From Clostridiales bacterium (lineage in GTDB: Bacteria > Bacillota > Clostridia > Lachnospirales > WQUN01), in assembly GCA_031271295.1 (NCBI GenBank), contig JAISVZ010000036.1, forward strand, positions 1 through 60,129: a stretch of 60,129 nt of DNA, in the 5' to 3' direction. Shown here in pieces: positions 9,453 through 18,049 of the stretch. The notes under the pieces are model-generated. The model worked only from the letters and a program-made list of their open reading frames with translations. It was not told where the DNA came from and did not search any database. The stretch's first letter is position 1; the number at the start of each line of letters is the position of its first letter. The translations under genes were made by a program, and so were the position numbers.

Positions 9453-9500
9453 GGGGCTGGTCGCGCGGGAAGTGCGCCGCGCTGGTCGCCCACGCATCCA
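9453..9500. repeat. GC-rich hairpin and direct repeat between pheS and pheT
   Basis: The nonamer GCTGGTCGC occurs at 9456-9464 and 9481-9489. Between them GCGCGG (9463-9468) pairs with CCGCGC (9477-9482) around an 8-nt loop. The stretch is far richer in G and C than its surroundings. There is no T-run, so it is not an ordinary terminator. It may stabilise or separate the two cistrons, or be a small insertion; function unknown. Confidence 0.6.
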
Positions 9501-9515
9501 AGGAGGAACCAATAA

Positions 9516-11954
9516 ATGAAACTATCGCTAAACTGGATAAAAGACTATGTGAAAATACCCGAAGAAATGGATTTATCGCGTCTCGCTTACGATTTAACAA
9601 TGTCCGCTGTGGAAGTTGAAGGCGCCGCGGATTTGGCGAAAAAATTTGACGGTATGGTTATAGGTGAAATAAAGGAAATTTCCGCGCACCCTAACGCGGA
9701 CAAGCTTAGGATTTGCCAAACCGATATCGGCGGCGGCGATATAAAGGAAATTGTATGCGGCGGCATAAACTTATACGAGGGTATGAAAGCTCTTGTTGCC
9801 AAGCCCGGCGCGTCCGTGCGCTGGCATGGGGAAGGGGAGCCTGTGGTTTTGGGCGAAACCAAAATACGCGGCGTAAAAAGCTACGGCATGATTTGCGCCT
9901 CATCCGAAGTAGGTTTGTTCGACCTTTTTCCGTTTACCGACGACGGCACCGTTGCGGATTTATCCGCCTTTGAATTTCCGGCCGGAACACCTGTTGCCGA
10001 CGCGCTTGGTTTAAACGATATCATTCTTGAAATAGATAATAAATCCATGACAAACCGCCCGGATTTGTGGGGGCATTACGGAATAGCACGCGAAATAGCC
10101 GCAATATACAATTTGCCGCTTTTAAGCTTCGAGCCCTATTTACCGCAAGCGGAAACGGATTTCGATGTTGAAATAAAAGATACCAAACGCTGCCCAAGGT
10201 ATGTTGCCGCCCGCATTGAAGGGCTTTATGTAAAACCGTCGCCGTTTGAAATTCAAAGCAGGCTTTGGCGGGTTGGGCTTAGGCCAATAAACGCCTTGGT
10301 TGATATAACCAACTATGTTATGCTATCCGTTGGTCAGCCCGCGCACGCCTTCGATTCGGACAATATAAAAGGGCATATTACGGTTCGCCGCGCAAACGAG
10401 GGCGAAAAGCTGTTGCTTTTAAACGATAAAGAATTATCCCTTACCTCCGAGGATTTGGTTATTGCCGATAACGAAAGCGCGGTTGGCTTGGCAGGCGTTA
10501 TGGGCGGAAGCAAGGATTCGGTGCTTCCTTCCACAACTAAGGTAATTTTGGAAATTGCAAACTTTGAGGCGCTTGGCATTCGCAAAACCGCCGCGCGTTT
10601 TGATACAAGAACCGAAGCCGCAACGCGCTTTGAAAAAGCTATAGACCCCGAGCGCTGCGATTTGGCGCTATCGCAGGCAATGCGCCTTTTTGCCGATCTG
10701 TACCCGCAAATGACGGTAACCGGTTTTCGCGACGTTTACCCCGTGCCGCTTAAAAAGAGCGAAATTGACGTTTCCCTTTCGTGGCTGCAAAAACGCCTTG
10801 GCAAAAACATACCGAACAATGAAATTGCGGAAAAACTTTCGCGGCTTGGTTTTGAAACGTCATTTAACGCGGATTTAATGCACGTTGTTACCCCAACGTG
10901 GCGTTCCACAGGGGATGTGTCCATTCCCGCCGACATTATGGAGGAAGTTGCCCGTATGTACGGCTTTGAAAATTTCGAGGCTTCGCCCATTACAACATCC
11001 TTCGAGGGCGCGGTAAACCAAATAAACGCCGAGCTTGACCGCAAAATTAAGGAATACTTGGCGTTTCGCTGCGGTATGCGCGAGGTATTTACCTATCCGT
11101 GGATGACGGACGAATACGTTAACGCCGTTTTGCAAAATACGGACGGCATACTATCCCTTTCAACGCCGCCATCGCCGAGTGAGAGCTATTTGCGCGCTTC
11201 GGTTTTGCCTAATCTTTGCAAGGCTGTTTCGGAGAATTTGCGTTTTTTCGGCGAGTTTGGAATTTTTGAAACGGCGCAGGTATTCGGTAACGACTTTACC
11301 GCCGAATACGACAAACGGGAATTGCTGCCATCCGAACGCAAAACCGTTGGCGGTGCGCTTACCGCGGATTTTGACAAAACCGAGGAACTGTTTCGAAAGG
11401 CAAAGGGCATACTTGAAGAAATGCCGCGATATGTGCATATGCCGCCTTTTACATTCGAGCAAACCGAAAAACCGGTATGGGCGGATAATACCGTATGGCT
11501 TAATATTGTTTTTGAAGGCAAAAAAGCCGGAAACCTTGCGCTTTTATCCAAAAAAACCGCGCTGGACTGCGGTATTAAAAACAGCGCTGTAATGCTATTT
11601 GAAATTGATATTGACACGCTAAGCGCATACCCGTCGCGTACAAATACATTTGAACATCTGCCGGAATACCCTGTTGCGGAATACGATTTATCCATGCTCT
11701 TTAATTCGGCGGTAAAATGGAGCGAAATTGAGCAAGTTATTTCGGAAACTGACAAAACGAAGGAACTGATTCAAAATGTAATATTTATTGACGAATACCG
11801 GGGCAAGCAGGTTCCGGATGGAAAAAAATCCGTAACGTTCAGGCTGTTTATAGGTTCGCGCCAAAAAACGCTTACATCCGGGGAGATTGAGGCAAAGGCG
11901 AACTCCGTTGTTAAAAAACTTTCAAAGGTTTTGGACGCGCAAATAAGAAGCTAA
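9516..11954 (+). CDS. pheT: Phenylalanyl-tRNA synthetase beta subunit
   Basis: 812-residue beta subunit that supports catalysis, tRNA binding and editing of mis-charged tyrosine. N-terminal tRNA-binding (EMAP-like) domain at about 40-155, B3/B4 editing domain at about 210-390, B5 domain at about 405-475, the catalytic-like core, and a C-terminal ferredoxin-fold anticodon-binding (FDX-ACB) domain from about 715. ATG 9516 follows AAGGAGGAA. It completes the pheST operon; the palindromic element begins 130 nt downstream. Confidence 0.97.
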   Translation: MKLSLNWIKDYVKIPEEMDLSRLAYDLTMSAVEVEGAADLAKKFDGMVIGEIKEISAHPNADKLRICQTDIGGGDIKEIVCGGINLYEGMKALVAKPGASVRWHGEGEPVVLGETKIRGVKSYGMICASSEVGLFDLFPFTDDGTVADLSAFEFPAGTPVADALGLNDIILEIDNKSMTNRPDLWGHYGIAREIAAIYNLPLLSFEPYLPQAETDFDVEIKDTKRCPRYVAARIEGLYVKPSPFEIQSRLWRVGLRPINALVDITNYVMLSVGQPAHAFDSDNIKGHITVRRANEGEKLLLLNDKELSLTSEDLVIADNESAVGLAGVMGGSKDSVLPSTTKVILEIANFEALGIRKTAARFDTRTEAATRFEKAIDPERCDLALSQAMRLFADLYPQMTVTGFRDVYPVPLKKSEIDVSLSWLQKRLGKNIPNNEIAEKLSRLGFETSFNADLMHVVTPTWRSTGDVSIPADIMEEVARMYGFENFEASPITTSFEGAVNQINAELDRKIKEYLAFRCGMREVFTYPWMTDEYVNAVLQNTDGILSLSTPPSPSESYLRASVLPNLCKAVSENLRFFGEFGIFETAQVFGNDFTAEYDKRELLPSERKTVGGALTADFDKTEELFRKAKGILEEMPRYVHMPPFTFEQTEKPVWADNTVWLNIVFEGKKAGNLALLSKKTALDCGIKNSAVMLFEIDIDTLSAYPSRTNTFEHLPEYPVAEYDLSMLFNSAVKWSEIEQVISETDKTKELIQNVIFIDEYRGKQVPDGKKSVTFRLFIGSRQKTLTSGEIEAKANSVVKKLSKVLDAQIRS

Positions 11955-12084
11955 ATTTGGTGCGGCTAAAAATTATTGGTGTTTTCGCTATGATGTTGTG
12001 TGTCGCCTTAGAATTATAAGGCGGCACTTTCTTTTTTGCGCAGATAGCAATTTGGATTTACGCTGCGGAGAACTAAACGATAGT

Positions 12085-12913
12085 AATTACCCGCACTTTT
12101 GCGCCAAATTAAGCAGGTGGGGGTATAGAGGGCTTCGGCACAAATTATATCGCACAGCAATGTGCCACCTGACGCTTCAGAACATTTTTGAGCGCACCAA
12201 GTTATAGTAAAGGGTCTATTTTTGCGGGTGCGCTCAAAAATATTCTTCTCTCTGCTCTGGGGAACCAATTTTCGCCAACAAGTTATGCGCAAAGATTAAG
12301 TATTGCGGCGGCGAAAATCGTTTCCCCGCCGCGTGGCACAATCATGCTGTGCAATATAATTCACACCGAATCCCCGCCGGCATGTTCTTTGCAGGCAGCA
12401 GGGTTGTGTGGAAAGTACAGCGCGTTCTTTGCAGGCAGCAGTTGTGTGCCGAAATTTTACGCCGCCGGAATAATTGTACCGCCAAAATATACTAATGCAC
12501 GCCGAGAAATGAGGATTGTAGCTCTTGGAGTTTATTAACGCGCCGCCCACAAGTTCTGCGCGCTGGAATATTCGGCAACGTACAAATTCCGCACACACCC
12601 TGACGCCTGCAAATAACATGCTGATGGCTTTGGCGTAAATTATATTGCACAGCATGATTGTGCCACGCGGCGGGGAAACGATTTTCGCCGCCGCAATACT
12701 TTATCTCCGCGAACAACTTGTTGGCGAAAATTGGTTCCCAGAGCAGCGAGAAGAATATTTTTGAGCGCAACCGCAAAAATAGACCCTTTACTATAAAATT
12801 GGTGCGCTCAAAAATGTTCTGAAGCGTCAGGTGGCACATTGCTGTGCGATATAATTTGCGCCGAAGCCCCTCTACACCCCCATGCCGAACCGATATGCAA
12901 AGTGCGGGTAATT
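12085..12913. mobile_element. Complete ~0.83 kb palindromic MITE-like element, non-coding
   Basis: The element is an inverted repeat over almost its full length. Its ends are AATTACCCGCACTTTTGC (12085-12102) and the near-complement GCAAAGTGCGGGTAATT (12897-12913). Each arm is about 290 bp, and bases 12131-12380 are roughly 90% identical to the complement of 12618-12868; the central ~240 bp is a weaker palindrome. Each arm carries a stem ATTTTTGAGCGCACC / GGTGCGCTCAAAAAT and two inverted copies of a 38-41 nt module (12131-12168, 12333-12372, 12626-12666, 12831-12868). Open frames inside are short, antisense to one another and unlike known proteins. No transposase is present, so any movement would need help from elsewhere. 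No clear target duplication is visible. Confidence 0.85.
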
Positions 12914-12919
12914 TTTCCT

Positions 12920-14248
12920 TTAAAATCCCTTCAATTTCAAGTTATGCACCAAGTCCACGTAAAACTCGCAAACATCAAAACCGTCTATATTTTTTCCGGT
13001 TAAATCTATTGTATCGCCGTGCGAAATTCCCCAACTCCCCTTTGGGCTTATAATTCCTAAAAAATTTCCCCATGCCATAGAGCTTACCGAAACAAGCCCG
13101 TCGTTATCCCCGCCGCCCAAACGTTTTATAAGTTCGTAACCAAGGTTAAGCGGGAAAATTGCTCCGCCTGCCGAACGCATTTTAGAGCCGACGCTTTGGT
13201 AGTGCACATCCGGGGAATCGGGCATAAGCGCGTTCAGCCTTTCGCATTCGGTATCGGTTAAAACCTCAAGCCCGCCGAAAAAATCCGGCGAATCGTCTCC
13301 GAGCTTTTTGTAAAGCGCCTCGTACTTTTTCCCAATGGAGGCAAGCGCGTTTTGCGAAATTTTTTCCGTCAATATACGTACATGGTTGCAACCCCGGTGC
13401 GGAGTTGCGATTGTGGTAAGCGATGCGGTGTATTTATCCATGCCGTGGCAACTTATTGCGTTACGCGCATCCAACCCGCCCTTGGAGTGGGCGATAATAT
13501 TTACCTTTTCGCATCCCGTTTCTTCCACTATTTTCAGAATTGTGTTTTTAAGCTCCTCGCCGCTTTTTTCAACAGACGCGGCGGATTGATGCTCCCCGTA
13601 ATAAATGGTTGCTCCGTTTGCTGTAAGCTCATTCGGGATTCTTCCCCAATAATTTTTAATTTTCCAATCTCTAAAAAACACTCCGTGTACCATTAACAAG
13701 GGATATTTTGTTTGGCAGAGTTTTTCGCTTTTCCTGTCGGTATTCAGTTTGCTTTTTTCCAGCGTAAATTGATATTCCGTTCCGGAAATTGAAACAAACT
13801 GATAAAGCAAAATAATGTTTACTATGGGAACCCACCACAAAAACAAAAGCAGTATACGCCGCAGTAATCCAAGCTGTGAAGAGAATACAAACAGGCGGAT
13901 AAGCCCGTTTATGTGCATGAGAAAAATTAACAAAGCGCTTACAACGGCGTTTGTAATAAGGATGGCGGTACTGAAAGGTATTTTAGCAACTAAAACTACA
14001 ATATAAAAAACAAACTCGGCGGTGGAACTAAACAGTGAAGCGAAAATGAGCTCGTTGCCGCCGCGCAAGATTTTTAAACGCGCGTTTGCATCCTTGGCAC
14101 GGCAAGGCAGAATATTAAAAAAAATATAAAATGCGATAAGTAAAAAGCCAACAAGCACCGATACTGCAAACGGCATAAAACTTGCAAGTAATACAAGGTT
14201 AAAGAACAGTACCAAAAGCAAACAATAGCAAAAACGCCATAGCAGCAT
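12920..14248 (-). CDS. Membrane-anchored lipase/PGAP1-like alpha/beta hydrolase
   Basis: 442 residues. The first ~165 hold about five hydrophobic segments, so the enzyme is membrane-bound. The rest is a lipase-type alpha/beta hydrolase: oxyanion-hole LMVHG, nucleophile elbow AHSKGG (Ser near 254), TPHRG, a candidate acid Asp in GGDNDGLV and a candidate His in WGISHGD. This matches family I esterases/triacylglycerol lipases acting on lipid or acyl esters. The start is the ATG at 14248 after AGGAGG, rather than an in-frame codon 15 residues upstream. It is the next gene downstream of the TIR-GTPase gene on the same strand, separated by a hairpin at 14288-14319. Its stop is 7 nt from the palindromic element. 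Confidence 0.8.
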   Translation of the reverse strand: MLLWRFCYCLLLVLFFNLVLLASFMPFAVSVLVGFLLIAFYIFFNILPCRAKDANARLKILRGGNELIFASLFSSTAEFVFYIVVLVAKIPFSTAILITNAVVSALLIFLMHINGLIRLFVFSSQLGLLRRILLLFLWWVPIVNIILLYQFVSISGTEYQFTLEKSKLNTDRKSEKLCQTKYPLLMVHGVFFRDWKIKNYWGRIPNELTANGATIYYGEHQSAASVEKSGEELKNTILKIVEETGCEKVNIIAHSKGGLDARNAISCHGMDKYTASLTTIATPHRGCNHVRILTEKISQNALASIGKKYEALYKKLGDDSPDFFGGLEVLTDTECERLNALMPDSPDVHYQSVGSKMRSAGGAIFPLNLGYELIKRLGGGDNDGLVSVSSMAWGNFLGIISPKGSWGISHGDTIDLTGKNIDGFDVCEFYVDLVHNLKLKGF

Positions 14249-14287
14249 ACAAAAACCTCCTAAAAGAAAAATGAAGAATGAAAAATG

Positions 14288-14319
14288 AAACACCCGAACA
14301 AAAAAGCGTTCGGGTGTTT
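14288..14319 (-). terminator. Hairpin between the TIR-GTPase gene and the lipase gene
   Basis: AAACACCCGAAC (14288-14299) pairs with GTTCGGGTGTTT (14308-14319) in a 12-bp stem. Read on the minus strand it is followed by a T-rich tract, consistent with an intrinsic terminator or attenuator at the end of the TIR-GTPase gene. Partial read-through to the lipase gene is possible. Confidence 0.7.
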
Positions 14320-14329
14320 GTTAACGTAA

Positions 14330-17300
14330 TCAGGCTTTATCGTATTGAACCCTTAAAAGCCGCATTTCTTCGTATATATCTTCCAATTCTTTGTCGATTC
14401 TGGATTTGTTCATTATATATCTTGCGCCTTTCATTTTGGCTTCCACAGCCGATTGCTTTTCTTTCAAAATTGTTAAGGCTGCGGAATACTCTTCGTTTTT
14501 GCGCTTTTTCTCTTCTTCAATTTCTTCCAGAGTACGCCTGCCTTGTTTTGCGCTTGGGCTTGGGCTTGGCGCGGGAGCCGGAGCGTGCGATGGGGGGGGC
14601 GCTGCTCTTCGCGCATCCTCGGCGGCCTTGGCTTCCGCTGCTCTGCGAGCTTCCAAAGCGGCTTTTGCTTCCGCTGCTCTGCGAGCTTCCTCTGCTACTC
14701 TGCGGGTTTCCTCTGCGGCTTTAGCTTCGGCGACTTTTCTGGCTTCCTCTGCGGCTTTGGCTTCTGAAGCTTTTCTGGCTTCCTCTGCGGCTTTGGCTTC
14801 GGCTACTTTTCTGGCTTCCTCTACCGCTTTAGCTTCGGCGACCTTTCTGGCTTCCTCCGCCGCTTTAGCTTCGGCTGCTTTTCGGGCTTCCTCTGCGGCT
14901 TTGGCTTCGGCGGCCTTTCGGGCTTCCTCTGCCGCTTTAGCTTCCTCTGCTCTGCGAGCTTCCTCTGCGGCTTTGGCTTCGGCGGCCTTGCGAGCTTCCT
15001 CTGCCGCTTTAGCTTCGGCGGCCTTTCTGGCTTCCTCTGCCGCTTTAGCTTCCGCTGCTCTGCGGGCTTCCTCTGCCGCTTTAGCTTCCGCTGCTCTGCG
15101 GGCTTCCTCTGCCGCTTTAGCTTCCGCCGCTCTGCGGGCTTCCTCTGCCGCTTTAGCTTCGGCGGCCTTTCGGGCTTCCTCTGCTGCGTTTGCCTCCGTA
15201 GCTTTTCTGGCTTCCTCTGCGGCTCTTGCTTCGGCGGCTCTGCGAGCTTCCTCTGCCGCGTTTGCCTCCGTAGCTTTTCTGGCTTCCTCAGCGGCTTTAG
15301 CTTCGGCTGCGCGTCGCGCTTCTTCCGCTGCTTTAGCTTCGGCTACGCGTCGCGCTTCCTCCGCTGCGTTTGCTTCGGCTGCGCGTCGTGCTTCTTCGGC
15401 TTTAGCTTCCGCTGCCCTGTTATCATCCAGAACTTTGGGGCGGTCTTGTTTTATAAATGAATTTTTAACAATTATGCCGCCTGCTTCCGGTTTTGCTTCT
15501 TTAAACATTTTAGACATCATAGCGTAGAGTTCCACAAGCCCGTCGCCGCTTACGGCCGAAACCTCAATAATTCGCGCGGCGGGTGCGTACTGCTCGAAGG
15601 ATTCCTTAGGAATAGCAAGCCCTAAGTCGCTTTTGTTAAGCAAAATAAGCGCGTTGCTTTGAAGCCCTTCAAGAAGCTGGGTATCTAACTTTGTAAGGTC
15701 GTTGGAACCGTCTACTACAAGTAGCACCAAATCGGCGGTGTGGGCGGCGTTAAACGCGCGTTCAACACCTATTCTCTCAATAGCGTTGTATGTTTCGCGA
15801 ATACCGGCGGTATCCAAAAGCCTAACCGGAATACCGTCAATTTCAATTGTTTCCCTCACAATATCCCTCGTTGTGCCGGCAATATCCGTAACAATAGCAA
15901 CGTCCGTTTCGGAAATTGCGTTAAGCAGGGACGATTTACCAACGTTTGGCCTGCCGATAATAACAACAATTTTACCAAGCTCTAACGAGGCAATAGCTTT
16001 CTTAATTAATTTTGTTTTCTTTATAATTTCCGCGTTTGTTGTTTCCGGCATTGATATCGCGTCATTTAAGGCGGCGCGTGAGGCTGCGGTATATTCCTGC
16101 GTATTAATGCCCCTTGCGGTAACAAGAACGGTATCAAGCGTGCCTTTGCCGGCAAACACAAGCGCTTCGGCGGCATTTGTTATTGCCTTAAGTTTCGCCG
16201 TCATCTTTGAGTTTGTATCTTCCGGCATTTGAAGCGAGGCGTGTATATGCTTCCAGGATTCAGGGGTAAAATCCTCCGCGGCAAGTTCCGTTGCGGCGGC
16301 TTTTGTATTTTCAAGTTCCTCCTTAGCCGCGAAAACCAAAGACAAAACGGAGGCTTTTACTGCGGCTGTTTTATCCACAATTTCGGATGTGGAGTTCTCC
16401 GCGAGCGCCAAAGCTGCGGTGCGAAGAGCCCAAGACTCGGCTGTATAATCCGATGCGTTAAGGTTTGCGGAAGTTTTAGCATCGTTCAAATCAGCAATTG
16501 CGGCCTTGCTTGTTCCCAAAACGCCCTTTGCCTCGGTTAAAACCGCGTCCGCAAAATTTGAATCCCCAATATCTATTGCCGGCATATCGGATAAATCGTC
16601 CGGCATGTCGAAAAGATCCATATCACGGTAGCAGGGAATTATTGCGCGCGAACGGTCCCCTTTTGTGAGTGCGTGAAAGCGAACCCAACTGTTACGGGAA
16701 CTTACGGCGTAAAAGCTGTCCTTACTTGTGCCGAGTATTAACATAAGTTTTGCGCTGTTTATTGCGCTGAATATGTACGCCTCGTGCATTTGCATCGGCA
16801 CGCCTTTTAAAGAAGCGTGTGAAAAAAAGACGCGGTACCTTTCCTTAACAAGCTTATCGTAGAGTTCCTGCGAAAGCTGCAAGTCGTCCTCGGTGGATGG
16901 GTCTGCGGCTTCGTTGTAGCAAATAAAAGCATCGTAAGGTTCTTCCCTATATGAAATAGCGAGTATATCCTTTTGGATTTCATTGAGCTTATTTGCTTCC
17001 GCCGCGTATAAATCCCTAACTGTACTGTCCTGCGTGTTACTGAGCGCCAAAAGATAATCGGCATCTGTAAGTATGGGTACGTACTGCACCCGGTGAAAAA
17101 TTGGGATATACGCCCCGCTGTTCGGTTCCTTAACATACTCTATTCCGTAGCGGCAAAGTACCGCGCACCAATGCGCTTCCGCATTGGAGTTATTATCCTT
17201 CAGAATATTTCTGTAGGCGTTAAGCGCCTTGTCGAACTCGTTTAAGCGCCTAAAATGGTTTCCCCGGTTAAATAAATTGACCAACTTTTCGTCCTCTGCC

Positions 17301-17404
17301 TTGGAAAGTGTAGATGTAATTCCACAGGAGCTGCACGTTCCAAACGCGGAACCCTCCTCTTGGCGTACATTTCCGCCGCAAATTTTACACTTGAATTCTG
17401 CCAT
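14330..17404 (-). CDS. Zinc ribbon-TIR-FIVAR-(MnmE-like GTPase)-charged helix fusion protein
   Basis: 1024 residues. (1) Zinc ribbon: Cys 6, 9, 24, 27. (2) TPR-like helices, about 40-150. (3) TIR domain, about 157-297, starting YDAFICYNE; Glu 208 in the [13 protein letters not shown] helix aligns with the catalytic Glu of TIR NADases such as SARM1. Parts 1-3 form a known Clostridia architecture. (4) Three FIVAR-like helical repeats, about 301-475. (5) GTPase domain closest to MnmE: GRPNVGKS 484-491, GTTRD, DTAG 531-534, NKSD 590-593, SAV 616-618, and Glu 543 at the position of MnmE's catalytic Glu. The MnmE tRNA-binding domain and C-terminal Cys motif are absent. (6) About 22 copies of a 12-residue [12 protein letters not shown]-type repeat, about 665-930. 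(7) Pro-rich hinge and terminal coiled coil. No signal peptide, so cytosolic. ATG 17404 is preferred over GTG 17413. Function unproven: possible NTP-gated NADase or signalling scaffold. Confidence 0.88.
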   Translation of the reverse strand: MAEFKCKICGGNVRQEEGSAFGTCSSCGITSTLSKAEDEKLVNLFNRGNHFRRLNEFDKALNAYRNILKDNNSNAEAHWCAVLCRYGIEYVKEPNSGAYIPIFHRVQYVPILTDADYLLALSNTQDSTVRDLYAAEANKLNEIQKDILAISYREEPYDAFICYNEAADPSTEDDLQLSQELYDKLVKERYRVFFSHASLKGVPMQMHEAYIFSAINSAKLMLILGTSKDSFYAVSSRNSWVRFHALTKGDRSRAIIPCYRDMDLFDMPDDLSDMPAIDIGDSNFADAVLTEAKGVLGTSKAAIADLNDAKTSANLNASDYTAESWALRTAALALAENSTSEIVDKTAAVKASVLSLVFAAKEELENTKAAATELAAEDFTPESWKHIHASLQMPEDTNSKMTAKLKAITNAAEALVFAGKGTLDTVLVTARGINTQEYTAASRAALNDAISMPETTNAEIIKKTKLIKKAIASLELGKIVVIIGRPNVGKSSLLNAISETDVAIVTDIAGTTRDIVRETIEIDGIPVRLLDTAGIRETYNAIERIGVERAFNAAHTADLVLLVVDGSNDLTKLDTQLLEGLQSNALILLNKSDLGLAIPKESFEQYAPAARIIEVSAVSGDGLVELYAMMSKMFKEAKPEAGGIIVKNSFIKQDRPKVLDDNRAAEAKAEEARRAAEANAAEEARRVAEAKAAEEARRAAEAKAAEEARKATEANAAEEARRAAEARAAEEARKATEANAAEEARKAAEAKAAEEARRAAEAKAAEEARRAAEAKAAEEARRAAEAKAAEEARKAAEAKAAEEARKAAEAKAAEEARRAEEAKAAEEARKAAEAKAAEEARKAAEAKAAEEARKVAEAKAVEEARKVAEAKAAEEARKASEAKAAEEARKVAEAKAAEETRRVAEEARRAAEAKAALEARRAAEAKAAEDARRAAPPPSHAPAPAPSPSPSAKQGRRTLEEIEEEKKRKNEEYSAALTILKEKQSAVEAKMKGARYIMNKSRIDKELEDIYEEMRLLRVQYDKA
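14630..15410 (-). repeat. 36-bp tandem repeats within the TIR-GTPase gene (~22 units)
   Basis: In-frame 36-nt units encode 12-residue Ala/Glu/Arg/Lys repeats that should form a long single or coiled helix, with Glu and Lys/Arg spaced i,i+4. Unit copies differ by silent and conservative changes (Ala/Val/Thr/Ser at one position, Lys/Arg/Asn at others), so the array is not freshly expanded, but unequal exchange could still change its length. One unit near the distal end is irregular. Confidence 0.9.
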
Positions 17405-17463
17405 GCCTTGCACCCCTTTGTTTTCATTTTTATCTCTACGCCGTTATCTATAAACAAAGTTAC

Positions 17464-17493
17464 AATATAACCTATAATACAATAAACATTCAA
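17464..17493 (-). promoter_or_regulatory. Candidate sigma-A promoter of the TIR-GTPase gene
   Basis: On the minus strand TTGAAT (17488-17493) and TATATT (17464-17469) are separated by 18 nt, about 60 nt upstream of the start. Two of the -35 bases differ from consensus, so strength is uncertain. Confidence 0.45.
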
Positions 17494-17527
17494 AATATGC
17501 AATCCGCAAGATTGCTAAATTTCAAAA

Positions 17528-17559
17528 AAAACAGCGGCAGAATTTTCGGCCGCTGTTTT
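17528..17559 (-). terminator. Rho-independent terminator, strong on the minus strand
   Basis: AAAACAGCGGC (17528-17538) pairs with GCCGCTGTTTT (17549-17559). On the minus strand it is followed by an 8-T run. It would end transcripts arriving from 17560-18553 before the TIR-GTPase promoter. Confidence 0.8.
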
Positions 17560-18049
17560 AATTAACCGGGTGTTAGTTTATCTTTCGCTAACTATGCGCA
17601 TTGAAGCGGGAAACAACCTTACAGAGATACTTTCCGAGAAGGTTAAACTCAAAAAAAGCTTAGCCTTGGAATTATTTCTCTTAATGACAGTCGGTTCCCG
17701 GTTCATTTAACGCGTTTGCAGAGCTTATTTACACTTCATTTGTTTTGCGCGAAGCATACGGCATCAGTTTCCGCGGCAACTCCGTAAAAGCTTCACAGGT
17801 TTTATACCGGAGATTTTCGTTTCGGTTTCCGTATCCGGCCGGGTTTGCGTATCCGTTTCGGTTTCCGCCTTTTCAGGTTTACGTATCCGTTTCGGTTTCT
17901 GTGCCCGGTTCAGTTTCCGTATCTGTATCGAATTGGCTCCGGCTCGGCAGTATACAAAAAACGCTTTTGCCTTGTATCCGCGCATTCACAAACGCCAAGA
18001 ACTACACTTAGCTTGGCTTGGCGTTTTCTATGCGTGCCTTAGTATAGAT
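17560..18049. other. 490-bp intergenic region with degenerate repeats
   Basis: No recognisable gene. An 18-nt direct repeat, CGTATCCGTTTCGGTTTC, lies at 17848-17865 and 17882-17899 within a low-complexity tract of CGTATC/CGTTTC-like words. A hairpin AAACGCCAAG / CTTGGCGTTT lies at 17990-18026. A 38-codon frame at 17594-17710 (+) and Thr/Glu-rich frames across the repeats have no ribosome site or similarity I can support. Confidence 0.5.
17990..18026. terminator. Hairpin downstream of the small NPQTGD protein gene
   Basis: AAACGCCAAG (17990-17999) pairs with CTTGGCGTTT (18017-18026). A short T-run follows on the plus strand and hardly any on the minus strand, so it is at best a weak terminator for the gene at 18050-18553. 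Confidence 0.4.

Noticed and set aside
11186-11755. Minus-strand 189-codon frame inside pheT
   Set aside because: It is antisense to the well-supported pheT coding frame, is Ser-rich and has no ribosome site.
12188-12839. Several 90-120 codon frames inside the palindromic element
   Set aside because: They mirror one another on opposite strands because the DNA is palindromic, have no ribosome sites and resemble no protein family.
14630-15410. CRISPR-like regular repeats of 36 bp
   Set aside because: Units are head-to-tail with no spacers and encode a continuous protein repeat; there are no cas genes.
14391-15527. A 378-codon open frame on the plus strand across the tandem repeats
   Set aside because: It is antisense to the 36-bp repeat array; the repeat's Ala/Glu codons read as Ala/Ser-rich nonsense on the other strand. 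It lacks a ribosome site and the domains lie on the minus strand.
14330-17404. Annotation as tRNA-modifying MnmE because of the G domain
   Set aside because: Only the G domain resembles MnmE; the N-terminal folate-binding domain and C-terminal Cys motif are missing and a TIR domain precedes it.
17745-18011. Plus-strand 88-codon frame and minus-strand 73-codon frame over CGTTTC-like repeats
   Set aside because: Both follow from low-complexity DNA; neither has a good ribosome site or recognisable sequence.
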